Part shown: positions 1 to 8,151 of the stretch, piece after piece
How positions within the stretch are numbered: position 1 is the first letter of the stretch
Layout of the letters: every line of letters begins with the position of its first letter
Assembly: GCF_900109685.1 (NCBI RefSeq)
Contig: NZ_FOBB01000013.1
Coordinates: forward strand, 62,001-126,000
Reading direction: 5' to 3'
Source: Chitinophaga rupis
Lineage (GTDB): Bacteria > Bacteroidota > Bacteroidia > Chitinophagales > Chitinophagaceae
Length of the DNA: 64,000 nucleotides
Made by a program: the position numbers and the translations under genes
Notes under the pieces: model-generated
What the model saw: only the letters and a program-made list of their open reading frames with translations
Database searches by the model: none
Told to the model about the DNA's origin: nothing

Positions 1-44
1 TCCTTGAATATATTGGCTTTCTTTTCAACAGTTAAGTAAGACAT
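1..44 (-). CDS. rpsO: 30S ribosomal protein S15, 5' end only
   Basis: Only the first 14 complete codons lie in the window; the gene runs off the left edge. The start is the ATG at 44-42 and the peptide reads MSYLTVEKKANIFK. The pattern YLT-x-EKK-x-x-IF matches the N-terminus of Bacteroidota S15 proteins as I know them. S15 binds 16S rRNA early in assembly of the small subunit. A good Bacteroidota-type promoter lies about 50 bp upstream (97-127), fitting a strongly expressed housekeeping gene. Identification rests on a very short stretch, so it is probable rather than certain. Confidence 0.62.
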   Translation of the reverse strand, partial: MSYLTVEKKANIFK

Positions 45-96
45 CTTAATAAATAATAAAAAATGATAAAGTTTTTTCGTCGCTATTTTTCCGGTG

Positions 97-127
97 CAAA
101 GGTAAATTGAATATTTGGAATTAACAA
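97..127 (-). promoter_or_regulatory. Bacteroidota-type promoter for the rpsO-like gene
   Basis: On the minus strand TTG (127-125) is followed after 20 bp by TACCTTTG (104-97), a full match to the TTG / TAnnTTTG consensus of Bacteroidota housekeeping promoters. The start codon of the S15-like gene follows about 50 bp downstream. Confidence 0.65.
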
Positions 128-155
128 TTTAACCCCAATTTCACCTGAATTAATG

Positions 156-224
156 ATTAATAATGAATAATTAATAATCGTAGGTACGTGTCCATCAATT
201 AATTATTAATTCTTCATTATTAAT
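156..224. repeat. Inverted ATTAATAATG-type repeat (hairpin) at the ftsE stop
   Basis: The arms 156-178 and 202-224 are 23 bp and complementary except for one position; the loop is 23 nt. The arms are built from degenerate ATTAATAATGAAT units. The right arm ends two bases before the ftsE stop codon, so in the ftsE transcript the hairpin would form immediately after translation ends. There is no following T run, so it is not a standard intrinsic terminator. Confidence 0.75.
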
Positions 225-226
225 TG

Positions 227-919
227 TTAAACAAAATTGATGGCCGCATTATCCGTCACCTGCCCGTTTTCCGTGCGCAGCACCCGGGAAGGGAACTTTT
301 GCAGCACAATATAGTCATGGGTAGCCATTACGATGGCGGTGCCATCTTCCCGGCAAATGCGGAACAGGAGCTGCATAATACCGTCGGAGGTTTCCGGATC
401 CAGGTTACCGGTGGGCTCATCGGCCAGTATCAGCTTGGGGGAATTAAGCATAGCACGGGCAATATCCACACGCTGCTGCTCGCCGCCGCTCAGCTCATAA
501 GGCATTTTAAAACCTTTGGTGCCCAGGCCTACCTTATCCAATACATCGGCAATCTTATCTTCCATCAGCTTCGCATCCAGCCAGCCGGTGGCTTTCAGCA
601 CAAACTTCAGGTTATCATGCACATTACGGTCTGTGAGCAGCTGAAAATCCTGGAAAACTACGCCCAGGTTACGGCGCAGGTAAGGCACCTTTTTCCAGTC
701 CATTTTTTTCAGGTCAAAGCCTACTACCTGCCCGGCCCCTTCCCGCAGGGTAAGGTCGCCATACAGTGTTTTCAGCAGGCTGGACTTACCGGTACCGGTT
801 TTGCCGATGAGGTACACGAACTCGCCTTTGTTCACCGCAATATTCACATCAGATAAGATCAAAGAGTTGCCCTGGTATATGTTAACGTTGGATAGTTGTA
901 AGATCGGTTGCTCCTCCAT
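227..919 (-). CDS. ftsE: Cell-division ABC transporter ATPase FtsE
   Basis: A 230-residue single ABC ATPase domain. Walker A GKTGTGKS is at 39-46, the Q-loop VVFQDFQLL near 88, the signature LSGGEQQRV near 143 and Walker B LILADEP near 164, followed by the switch histidine in ATHD. The LRRNLGVVFQDF stretch and the total length are typical of FtsE, which with the membrane protein FtsX links cell division to peptidoglycan hydrolase activation. ftsX is not adjacent here. The stop codon abuts the hairpin at 156-224. A related LolD-type ATPase is the alternative, but the short compact form favours FtsE. Confidence 0.85.
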   Translation of the reverse strand: MEEQPILQLSNVNIYQGNSLILSDVNIAVNKGEFVYLIGKTGTGKSSLLKTLYGDLTLREGAGQVVGFDLKKMDWKKVPYLRRNLGVVFQDFQLLTDRNVHDNLKFVLKATGWLDAKLMEDKIADVLDKVGLGTKGFKMPYELSGGEQQRVDIARAMLNSPKLILADEPTGNLDPETSDGIMQLLFRICREDGTAIVMATHDYIVLQKFPSRVLRTENGQVTDNAAINFV

Positions 920-999
920 TTTGTAGTCCTGTATTAATTAACTGATTAACGCCAACAAAAATAAATGAATATAGTTGTCAACGGAGCATTTTATAAAAA

Positions 1000-1044
1000 A
1001 ACTAACAAAATAGTTGTTTAACTAAACTATTAGTTATAAGTTTG
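1000..1044 (+). promoter_or_regulatory. Promoter overlapped by AACTA/TAGTT dyads (probable BlaI-family operator)
   Basis: A promoter TTG (1014-1016), 20 bp, TAAGTTTG (1037-1044) precedes the regulator gene. It is covered by half sites: AACTA 1000-1004, TAGTT 1011-1015, AACTA 1020-1024, AACTA 1025-1029 and TAGTT 1031-1035. The last two form an 11-bp palindrome with one central base. BlaI/MecI repressors bind dyads over their own promoters, so autorepression is the natural reading. The predicted transcription start is only about 10 nt before the ATG at 1060. Confidence 0.6.
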
Positions 1045-1059
1045 GATAAATGAAATCAT

Positions 1060-1440
1060 ATGAGCACACCTTCCGTAAAAACCCTCACCAAAGCTGAGGA
1101 ACAGATTATGCAGGTGCTCTGGCAAAAAGGGCCTTGTTTTGTAAAAGAGGTGATTGAAGAGCTGCCGGAGCCCAAACCGCATTACAACACCACCTCTACC
1201 CTGGTAAAGATACTGGTGGAAAAAGGCTTTGCAGATTTTAAGGCCTACGGTAAATCGCACCAGTACTATGCGCTCATCAGCAAGGATGAATACAGCCACA
1301 AAACCGTAAAACAGCTGGTAAAGGGTTATTTCGAAGGCTCTTACAGCAACCTGATCTCCTTTTTCGTAAAGGAAAAAGACCTGAGTGTAAACGACCTGGA
1401 AAAACTGCTGAAACAAATTAAGGACGCTCAAAACAAATAA
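1060..1440 (+). CDS. BlaI/MecI-family winged-helix repressor
   Basis: A 126-residue protein with the BlaI/MecI layout: an N-terminal winged helix (about 8-75, beginning LTKAEEQIMQVLWQKGPCFVKEV, with YNTTSTLVKILVEKGF as recognition region) and a C-terminal dimerisation segment. Such repressors dimerise on palindromic operators and are released when a partner BlaR/MecR-type membrane protease cleaves them. The partner starts 3 bp after the stop codon, so the two form one operon. In Bacteroidota most such pairs are not linked to a beta-lactamase, and none is seen here, so the regulon is unknown. Confidence 0.88.
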   Translation: MSTPSVKTLTKAEEQIMQVLWQKGPCFVKEVIEELPEPKPHYNTTSTLVKILVEKGFADFKAYGKSHQYYALISKDEYSHKTVKQLVKGYFEGSYSNLISFFVKEKDLSVNDLEKLLKQIKDAQNK

Positions 1441-1443
1441 GCT

Positions 1444-2874
1444 ATGGAACTGCTGCTCTCCTACCTGCTTAAGATGATGGTATGCTCCGGCATCCTGTAT
1501 GCCTACTACCACCTGGCCCTGCGCAACAACCGCTTTCACCAGTGGAACCGGTATTACCTGCTGCTGGCCACTTTGCTGTCATTAACCCTGCCTTTGCTGC
1601 AATTACCATCGCCTTTTGAAGGTAAACAGGCGCCGGCCTTTACCAATTATGCCACGCAAATTATTACCCTGCGGGAATTTATTTTACCGGCTACACCCGT
1701 TACTGTGGTGAATTACCTGGGCATATTGCAGCTGGCCTATGGCGGGGTAGTGCTGTTATTACTGGGCCGCATCTTATACGGCTGCTGGAAAATACAGCGG
1801 CTTATTCAACACAGCCGGGTACAGCACCTGCGCCCTTACCACCTGGTGCAAAGTGAGCAGGTACGAATGCCTTTCTCTTTTTTCCGCTACATTTTCTGGA
1901 GTGGAGACATTAATCCTGACAGCACGAACGGGCAGCAAATACTGCAACATGAGCTGGTGCATGTAACCCAAAAACACAGCGTGGATAAGCTGCTGATGGA
2001 GCTGGTGTGCGCCATAGGCTGGGTTAATCCCTTCTTTCACCTGTTTAAAAGAGAGCTGGCCCTGGTACATGAATTTATTGCCGACCAGCAGGCGGCCGGC
2101 GGCCAGGTAGCGGATTATGCACAAACTATTTTACAGGTAATGCTGCAAAGCAAACAGCTTTCTATGACCAACAACTTTTTTCACCCGCCTATACAACGCA
2201 GGATCAATATGCTTTTAACACAAAAATCAAATTTTACGCTCATGAAAAAATTCATTGTATTCCCAATACTGGCTGCCCTGGTTATTTTCATTGGCTGCCA
2301 GCAGAATAATGACGCTAAACCTGGTATTATAGATATTACCATGCAGGACTTAAATACTATTGATGCTGAAAATATTACCTCCATCAGCGCTACTGATAAT
2401 GAGGCCATTTTAAAAACGAAGGATGGCCGCACTTACCGGATCAAGGATTATAAGACAGATCTCAACAAGGGCACTCCGCTTCCGGCAGCTGAAAAGCAGT
2501 CTAAAGAAGTATTCACCTTTGTAGAGAATCCGCCGGTGTATCCCGGTGGCGAACAAGCCCTGGCAGCGTATTTGGGCAAGAACATCCGTTACCCTAAAAC
2601 AGCGCAGGAGCAAAATGTTACCGGAACCGTATTCGTGCAGTTCGTAGTACAGGCCGATGGCGCTATCAGCGATGTACATACTGTAGGCGCGCCTAAAGGC
2701 AGTGGTTTGGAAGAAGAGGCCATACGGGTGGTGAAAGAAATGCCAAAATGGACACCCGGCAGCCAGCAGGGTAGAAAAGTAGCGGTGCAGTTTAACCTGC
2801 CTATACGCTACACGCTTGAGACATCTATGATCAATTCTTTTATGTTGTTTAAGAATAATGGCAAACGTTGTTAA
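1444..2874 (+). CDS. BlaR1/MecR1-like M56 membrane metalloprotease with C-terminal TonB domain
   Basis: A 476-residue protein. N-terminal membrane segments occur at about 5-20, 35-52 and 88-112. The M56 zinc site HELVH is at 169-173, with the downstream HEFIAD (209-214) giving the third ligand glutamate. A fourth membrane segment (268-285) leads to a periplasmic part that ends in a TonB C-terminal-like domain (about 360-462, with VYPGG and IRYPKTAQEQNVTGTVFV). BlaR1 normally carries a penicillin-binding sensor there; here it is replaced by a TonB-like domain, an arrangement common in Bacteroidota. It probably senses an envelope signal and inactivates the upstream repressor. Confidence 0.85.
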   Translation: MELLLSYLLKMMVCSGILYAYYHLALRNNRFHQWNRYYLLLATLLSLTLPLLQLPSPFEGKQAPAFTNYATQIITLREFILPATPVTVVNYLGILQLAYGGVVLLLLGRILYGCWKIQRLIQHSRVQHLRPYHLVQSEQVRMPFSFFRYIFWSGDINPDSTNGQQILQHELVHVTQKHSVDKLLMELVCAIGWVNPFFHLFKRELALVHEFIADQQAAGGQVADYAQTILQVMLQSKQLSMTNNFFHPPIQRRINMLLTQKSNFTLMKKFIVFPILAALVIFIGCQQNNDAKPGIIDITMQDLNTIDAENITSISATDNEAILKTKDGRTYRIKDYKTDLNKGTPLPAAEKQSKEVFTFVENPPVYPGGEQALAAYLGKNIRYPKTAQEQNVTGTVFVQFVVQADGAISDVHTVGAPKGSGLEEEAIRVVKEMPKWTPGSQQGRKVAVQFNLPIRYTLETSMINSFMLFKNNGKRC

Positions 2875-2948
2875 AATAGCTACGGCAGCTATTGTTGTAT
2901 AAACAGTAGCTGCCGTAGATTCTCAACATAGAGTTAACCCCAATTTTT

Positions 2949-4127
2949 TTATTCGTATACAAAAGCGCCGTACTCACTTTGCACGGTTACTTTCTTTGCC
3001 GGCGCTGCTTCTACCCTTCCCACCACCTGTGAATCTATATTAAAGCCTTTGGCTATTGCAATAATACCTTCTGCAATATTTTCCGGTACATACAGCTCCA
3101 TACGGTGCCCCATGTTAAATACCTTGTACATCTCCTGCCAGCTGGCCCCGGATTGCTCCTGTATTAAACGGAACAAGGGCGGAGCGGGGAACAGGTTATC
3201 CTTTATTACATGCAGCTGATCTATAAAATGCAGCACCTTGGTTTGCGCGCCCCCGCTGCAATGCACAATGCCATCTATCTGCGGGCGGTATTTGGCCAGC
3301 ACCTGCTGTATAACGGGTGCGTAGGTACGTGTGGGTGATAACACCAGCTTACCGGCATCTATGGCTCCGAAACCGGGAATATCAATTTTATCTGTAAGTG
3401 TTTTTTTACCGCTAAATACCAGCTCTTCCGGGATGCCGGCATCAAAGGTATCCGGGTAATCCCTGGCAATGGACTTGTTAAACACATCGTGCCGGGCAGA
3501 GGTAAGGCCGTTGCTGCCCATACCGCCGTTGTATTCCTTTTCGTAAGATGCCTGCCCGTAAGAGGCTAAGCCTACTATTACATTGCCGGCCTGTATGCGG
3601 TGGTTGGAGATCACATCGGCCCGTTTCATACGGCAGGTAACAGTAGAGTCTACAATAATGGTGCGTACCAGGTCGCCCACATCGGCGGTTTCCCCGCCGG
3701 TGGAGTAAATGCTGATGCCATGGCTGCGCAGCTCTGCCAGTATCTCTTCCGTACCGTTAATGATGGCGGCAATCACCTCGCCGGGTATCAGGCGTTTGTT
3801 ACGGCCTATGGTGGAGGAGAGTAATATATTTTCCGTAGCGCCTACACACAGCAGGTCGTCAATGTTCATAATAATAGCATCCTGCGCAATGCCTTTCCAT
3901 ACATCCAGGTTACCCGTCTTTTTCCAGTAGGCGTAGGCCAGGGAGGATTTGGTACCGGCGCCGTCGGCATGCATAATGTTACACCAGGCTTCGTCGCCGC
4001 CCAGGATATCGGGTACTATTTTACAGAAAGCCTTCGGAAACAGCCCTTTATCAATGTTCTTAATCGCATTGTGTACGTCTTCCTTGTCGGCAGAAACACC
4101 GCGTTTAGAATAGAGATCTTGCGTCAT
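2949..4127 (-). CDS. purM: Phosphoribosylformylglycinamidine cyclo-ligase (AIR synthase)
   Basis: The PurM family converts FGAM plus ATP to AIR in purine synthesis. The 393-residue product has the PurS/PurM-type ATP-binding start (RGVSADKEDVHNAI, DKGLFPKAFCKIVPD), HADGAGTKSSLAY and the glycine-rich STGGETADV stretch. I chose the ATG at 4127 (MTQDLYSKRG); the reading frame is open further upstream, but that part reads through a direct repeat in the leader and adds a non-homologous KRTF-x-x-LKRTF tail. The length exceeds the about 345 residues of proteobacterial PurM, as in other Bacteroidota. The stop is 74 bp from the convergent BlaR-like gene. Confidence 0.9.
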   Translation of the reverse strand: MTQDLYSKRGVSADKEDVHNAIKNIDKGLFPKAFCKIVPDILGGDEAWCNIMHADGAGTKSSLAYAYWKKTGNLDVWKGIAQDAIIMNIDDLLCVGATENILLSSTIGRNKRLIPGEVIAAIINGTEEILAELRSHGISIYSTGGETADVGDLVRTIIVDSTVTCRMKRADVISNHRIQAGNVIVGLASYGQASYEKEYNGGMGSNGLTSARHDVFNKSIARDYPDTFDAGIPEELVFSGKKTLTDKIDIPGFGAIDAGKLVLSPTRTYAPVIQQVLAKYRPQIDGIVHCSGGAQTKVLHFIDQLHVIKDNLFPAPPLFRLIQEQSGASWQEMYKVFNMGHRMELYVPENIAEGIIAIAKGFNIDSQVVGRVEAAPAKKVTVQSEYGAFVYE

Positions 4128-4150
4128 TTGTTTGAATGATATTTGACCTG

Positions 4151-4184
4151 AAAAAGTACGTTTTAGTCCTAAAAAAGTACGTTT
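4151..4184 (-). repeat. 13-bp direct repeat in the purM leader
   Basis: AAAAAGTACGTTT occurs exactly at 4151-4163 and 4172-4184, 21 bp apart, i.e. two helical turns. A minus-strand TACTTTTG box (4211-4204) places the likely transcription start just upstream, so both copies would be in the purM leader. The outer bases (CTGAAA ... TTTCAG on the minus strand) can also pair. A repressor site or a leader RNA structure are both possible. Confidence 0.4.
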
Positions 4185-4264
4185 CAGCACTTTTTTGGAA
4201 CTGCAAAAGTAACAGATTCCCCCCAGTTACTTATCCGAATCATACAAATCCCAAAAAACTGGGT

Positions 4265-4272
4265 TAGATTTG
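4265..4272 (+). promoter_or_regulatory. Probable -7 element of the ribF promoter
   Basis: TAGATTTG fits TAnnTTTG and lies 29 bp before the ribF ATG. No TTG is visible at the expected -33 distance, so this is a partial match. Confidence 0.4.
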
Positions 4273-4300
4273 CACGGCTTTTAGACCGTTATTCAGATTT

Positions 4301-5230
4301 ATGCAGGTTCACAGGGATCTATCACATTTGCCGGCTTTTCGTAATGCAGTGATCACTATTGGTACGTTTGATGGTGTGCATACCGGGCACCGGTATATAC
4401 TACACCAGTTGCAGGGAACCGCTGCTGCTGTAAACGGGGAAACCGTAATTGTAACCTTTGACCCGCACCCGCGGGAGGTTTTATTTGCCGGCGATAAAAA
4501 GCTGCACCTGCTTACCACCCTACCTGAAAAAATACAATTACTGGATAAAGAAGGTATTGACCACCTGGTGGTGGTACCCTTTACCAAAGCCTTTTCCGAA
4601 CTTTCTGCCCGCGCTTACCTGGAAGATTTCCTGATAGCCCGCTTTAAACCACATACGATCATTATCGGGTACGATCACCGCTTTGGGCACAACCGCGAAG
4701 GCGGCCTTGAGCTGCTGGAAGCAGAGCAGCAGCAATACGGTTTTCAGCTGATAGAAATACCGCAGCAGGTAGTACACGACCTTTCCGTAAGCTCTACCAA
4801 AATACGCGAACGCCTGATGGAAGGGAATATAGCCCTGGCTGATGAGCTGCTGGGGTACCCCTACTTCCTGGAAGGCACCGTGATACATGGCGATAAAATG
4901 GGGCGGCAGCTGGGTTACCCCACCGCCAACCTGCAGCTGCCGGATGCGCGCAAGCTAATACCCTCTGAAGGTATTTATGCAGTAAAAGCTACCGTGAATA
5001 ATGAACCGGAAATAATAAAAGGTGTAATGAGCATAGGTACCCGGCCTACTTTTAATGGTACGGACTTGCGCCTGGAAGTGCATCTCTTTGATTTTAACCG
5101 GGATATTTATGATGCGCAGCTGCGGGTGCAGTTCATTGCATTTATACGGCACAACCTGAAGTTTGATAATGCTGCTGCGCTTATTGCGCAAATGGATAAA
5201 GACTGCGTGGAAGCGAAGAAAATTCTTTGA
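4301..5230 (+). CDS. ribF: Bifunctional riboflavin kinase / FAD synthetase
   Basis: A 309-residue protein that phosphorylates riboflavin to FMN and adenylates FMN to FAD. The N-terminal nucleotidyltransferase domain has GTFDGVHTGH (21-30, HxGH type) and the SSTKIRE motif (164-170). The C-terminal flavokinase domain has GDKMGRQLGYPTAN with PTAN at 207-210 and the IKGVMSIGTRPTF strand. Length and domain order equal those of E. coli RibF. It stands alone between divergent purM and convergent holA. Confidence 0.95.
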   Translation: MQVHRDLSHLPAFRNAVITIGTFDGVHTGHRYILHQLQGTAAAVNGETVIVTFDPHPREVLFAGDKKLHLLTTLPEKIQLLDKEGIDHLVVVPFTKAFSELSARAYLEDFLIARFKPHTIIIGYDHRFGHNREGGLELLEAEQQQYGFQLIEIPQQVVHDLSVSSTKIRERLMEGNIALADELLGYPYFLEGTVIHGDKMGRQLGYPTANLQLPDARKLIPSEGIYAVKATVNNEPEIIKGVMSIGTRPTFNGTDLRLEVHLFDFNRDIYDAQLRVQFIAFIRHNLKFDNAAALIAQMDKDCVEAKKIL

Positions 5231-5236
5231 TGCAGA

Positions 5237-6232
5237 TTAACTCATTACCTTATACATCAGCTCCTTCATTAACTCTCCATCCTCTACCCCGCTATCATTA
5301 ATACCTATACTGCGCAGGTTATAGGTGTGCAGTAATAAAATAGCTTTTTCTGTGCCTTCTGCACCATACTGGCGGGCCGCCTGCATATAATCCTTTACAA
5401 AGAACGGGTGCACGCCCAGGGTGGATGCTATTTCCTTTTCCCCGCCTTTTACGCCAAAGATCAGGTTCACCTTACTGAAAAAGTTATACAGGGCAGGGAT
5501 CACCATTTGTACCGGGCCGGCTTTGGGGTTAGCGGCAAAATAATTAACAATGCGCATTACCTTGATAAAATCCTGCTGGCCTACGGCGTTCTGCAGCTCA
5601 AATACATTGTATTCCTTGCTGATGCCTACATATTTTTCAATATCCCCTTCATCGATCTTTTTTTCATTGGGCAGGTTTACCAGCAGCTTATCTATTTCAT
5701 TGGCAATACGGGAAAGGTCGTTGCCAATATGATCTACCAGCAATATGCAGGCTTTTTGGGAAATAGCGCGGCCCATTTCCCGTACATACACTTCTACCCA
5801 GCCGGGTAGCTGGTTATCGTATAATTTTTTAGTGCTCAGCAGCACTCCTTTGTCCTTTATTAATTTGGCCATTTTGCTGCGCCCATCCAGCTTTCCCTGT
5901 TTATGGGCTACTACAAAAATGGTGGAATCCAGGGGGTGATCTATATAGGGCTCCAGCTTCAGGAGGTCGCGCATGGCCTGCGCTTCTTTTAATATAACTA
6001 CCTGTTTTTCTGCAAACATGGGATAGCGGCGGCAGGCATTGATCACGGCGCTCCAGTCGGCATCTTTTCCATACAGGACGGTGAGGTTAAACCCTTTCTC
6101 TGCTTCATCCAGCAGCTTATGCTCGGCATAGTCGATCACCTGGTCAATAAAAAAATCCTCCTCCCCTTCCAGCCAGTAAATGGATTTAAATTTCTTTTGC
6201 TTCCAATCTTTTAAAATATCCTGGTATTCCAT
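5237..6232 (-). CDS. holA: DNA polymerase III delta subunit
   Basis: A 331-residue clamp-loader delta subunit, which opens the sliding clamp at primed sites. The start MEYQDILKDWKQKKFKSIYW followed by LEGEEDFFIDQVID is typical of the Bacteroidota delta N-terminal domain; the middle carries QAMRDLLKLEPYIDHPL and VGISKEYNVFELQNAV, which marks the lid/collar transition in HolA. The stop lies 6 bp from the ribF stop (convergent, no visible terminator). The upstream gap of 58 bp is filled by a 14-bp tandem repeat. Confidence 0.9.
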   Translation of the reverse strand: MEYQDILKDWKQKKFKSIYWLEGEEDFFIDQVIDYAEHKLLDEAEKGFNLTVLYGKDADWSAVINACRRYPMFAEKQVVILKEAQAMRDLLKLEPYIDHPLDSTIFVVAHKQGKLDGRSKMAKLIKDKGVLLSTKKLYDNQLPGWVEVYVREMGRAISQKACILLVDHIGNDLSRIANEIDKLLVNLPNEKKIDEGDIEKYVGISKEYNVFELQNAVGQQDFIKVMRIVNYFAANPKAGPVQMVIPALYNFFSKVNLIFGVKGGEKEIASTLGVHPFFVKDYMQAARQYGAEGTEKAILLLHTYNLRSIGINDSGVEDGELMKELMYKVMS

Positions 6233-6237
6233 GAGTT

Positions 6238-6271
6238 GATTTACGATTTTAGATTTACGATCTTAGATTTC
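6238..6271. repeat. GATTTACGATTTTA tandem repeat upstream of holA
   Basis: GATTTACGATTTTA (6238-6251) and GATTTACGATCTTA (6252-6265) are adjacent 14-bp copies differing at one base, followed by GATTTC. The same family reappears at 22413-22449 and 23408-23484. The copy begins 6 bp from the holA start codon. Confidence 0.75.
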
Positions 6272-6290
6272 CCTAAAACCGCAGCCTATT

Positions 6291-7013
6291 TTATACGATC
6301 ACTACATCTTCCTCCTTTAAAATAGGCACTCCTTTAAAGCGCTGCAGCAATTGCCCTACGGCTACTACATCTTTCTGGCAATAAGTGGCAATGCGGGGCA
6401 GGTTATGTTCCTGCCAGTATACGCTGGCCACCATGCTGCCGTCTATATCATCCTTAGGGGTAGGAATGCCCAGGATGGTGGTGAGCAGCTTCAGGGAAGT
6501 ATAGTTCTTATAATCCCCGAAGCGCCACAGGTGCAGGGTATCCAGCATAGGCACTTCCCAGGGCTTAAAGCCATGCAGCTGCAGGCACGGGGGCAAAGAT
6601 AGCTGATGGATAACAGAACGCCTACAGATGTATGGAATATCAAACTCCTTTATATTATGTCCGGCAAACAGGAAGCGCGGATGTTTAGCGCAAAATTTAT
6701 TTACCAGGTCCAGGAAGCCGCTTAATACTACTTTTTCATCATCATCATAAATAGATTTGATACGCAGCTGGTAACGGCCGCCTTCTATGGTGAAATAACC
6801 TGCTGAAATGCAGATCACTTTCCCAAACTCGGCAAAGATCCCGGCTTTTACGGCAAAGTCCCCGGCGCCTGTTGTTGAATCTGGCGCAGTTTTTGTTATT
6901 TTCTCCATCCAGAGGTGCTGAAGCGGCTCGGGTAAATCGTCGAAAGTAGCCACAGTGGGGGTTGTTTCTATATCGAGCAGTAATAACTGGTCTAATGCGA
7001 TGTTAGGTAGCAC
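6291..7013 (-). CDS. Predicted 3'-5' exonuclease of the PolB-like DEDD family
   Basis: A 240-residue stand-alone ribonuclease-H-like exonuclease. Exo I is LLLDIETT (D14, E16), Exo II AGHNIKEFDIPYI (H119, N120, D125), and Exo III YCQKDVVAVG (Y211 with D215). These are the four metal-binding acidic residues of the DEDDy type, as in the proofreading domain of family B polymerases. Such free-standing proteins are widespread in Bacteroidota; their substrate is not established. It lies 58 bp upstream of holA on the same strand and may be cotranscribed. Confidence 0.8.
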   Translation of the reverse strand: MLPNIALDQLLLLDIETTPTVATFDDLPEPLQHLWMEKITKTAPDSTTGAGDFAVKAGIFAEFGKVICISAGYFTIEGGRYQLRIKSIYDDDEKVVLSGFLDLVNKFCAKHPRFLFAGHNIKEFDIPYICRRSVIHQLSLPPCLQLHGFKPWEVPMLDTLHLWRFGDYKNYTSLKLLTTILGIPTPKDDIDGSMVASVYWQEHNLPRIATYCQKDVVAVGQLLQRFKGVPILKEEDVVIV

Positions 7014-7035
7014 TGAGAAAATCCTGTTTAAAAGT

Positions 7036-7069
7036 TTGTGAATTAAAGAATTTTAAAAAGCTATTTTTG
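7036..7069 (+). promoter_or_regulatory. Promoter of the coiled-coil protein gene
   Basis: TTG at 7036-7038, 23 bp, then TATTTTTG at 7062-7069, close to the Bacteroidota consensus and 47 bp before the ATG. Confidence 0.5.
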
Positions 7070-7116
7070 CATAATTATTTTTAACCATATAACAATTAAA
7101 CATAAAACAAACAACT

Positions 7117-8079
7117 ATGGCTGAGAACACATTTAACACGCCTGCTTCCGGATCATCCGGCTCTGAAAAACCGCGTAGCCGTAACGGACTTATATACGGA
7201 ATTTTAATTGCAGCATTGGCGGGTACGTGGATCTATATGTTGTACGACAAAAATAAGACGAGCGAAACTATTGTACAACAAGGCACTCAGATCGATTCTA
7301 TTTCATCATCAAGAGATGCATTACAGCAGGAATACAACGCTGCCAACGCACGCCTGGACGATTTGATCTCCCAGAACAGCCGGATGGACAGCCTGGTAAA
7401 AACCAAAGATAAAGAACTGGCTGATATGAAAGCCAGGATCCAAAGTATCCTGTCTAACAAGAACGCTACCCAGGGCGAGCTGGCTGAAGCCCGCAAGCTG
7501 ATAGAACAAATGAAAACAAATATAGCCGGTTACCAGGAAACCATTGAACGCCTGGAAGGTGAAAAACTGGTACTGGCCGGCGAAAGGGATGTAGCCCGTA
7601 AAGAAAGGGACTCTGTAGGTACTGTAAAAGACAGCCTGAACAAACAGGTGAACCTGGGTTCTGTATTACACGCCAGCAATATTAAGCTGCAGCCCATACA
7701 GGTGAAAAAGAACGGTAAGGAAGTAGAAACCACCAAAGCCAAACGCGCAGATATGATGCGGGTTACCTTTGACCTGGATGAAAACAGGATTGCTCCTACC
7801 GGCGACAAAGAAATTTATGTAGCCATCTCTTCTCCCGACGGCTCTCCACTGGCTGTAGAAGCACTGGGTTCCGGCCGTTTTAGCCTGGACGATGGTACTG
7901 AGAAATTATATACCGCCAAGAAAACCGTTGCTTACACTAAAGGTGAAAAACAAACCGTAAGCATGGATTGGAAACAAAACTCCGATTTTAAACCGGGCGA
8001 TTACAGCGTTGAGATCTATCACAACGGTTTCCGCATCGGTCAAGGTAAAGTAAGCCTGAAGAAAGGCGGTTGGTTCTAG
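7117..8079 (+). CDS. Membrane-anchored coiled-coil protein of unknown function
   Basis: A 320-residue protein with a short polar N-terminus, one membrane segment (about 23-42, LIYGILIAALAGTWIYMLY), a long coiled coil (about 50-165, heptad-like leucines with many E, K and Q) and a compact C-terminal beta-rich domain (about 180-318) ending KVSLKKGGWF. The topology suggests an inner-membrane anchor with the rest in the periplasm. I recognise it as a conserved Bacteroidota type but know no function. It is monocistronic, with its own promoter and a strong terminator. Confidence 0.75.
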   Translation: MAENTFNTPASGSSGSEKPRSRNGLIYGILIAALAGTWIYMLYDKNKTSETIVQQGTQIDSISSSRDALQQEYNAANARLDDLISQNSRMDSLVKTKDKELADMKARIQSILSNKNATQGELAEARKLIEQMKTNIAGYQETIERLEGEKLVLAGERDVARKERDSVGTVKDSLNKQVNLGSVLHASNIKLQPIQVKKNGKEVETTKAKRADMMRVTFDLDENRIAPTGDKEIYVAISSPDGSPLAVEALGSGRFSLDDGTEKLYTAKKTVAYTKGEKQTVSMDWKQNSDFKPGDYSVEIYHNGFRIGQGKVSLKKGGWF

Positions 8080-8108
8080 TTGATTTGATATAGTTTTAGC
8101 CTACTACA

Positions 8109-8148
8109 TAAAAAAAGGGATTGCCTATAACGGGCAATCCTTTTTTTA
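8109..8148 (+). terminator. Intrinsic terminator after the coiled-coil gene
   Basis: AAAAAGGGATTGCC, a 7-nt loop and GGCAATCCTTTTTTT form a stem with one bulged G, followed by a T run. Confidence 0.85.
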
Positions 8149-8151
8149 TGC

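Noticed and set aside
1444..2874. Beta-lactam resistance sensor
   Set aside because: The protein has a TonB-like C-terminus instead of the penicillin-binding sensor domain and no beta-lactamase is nearby.
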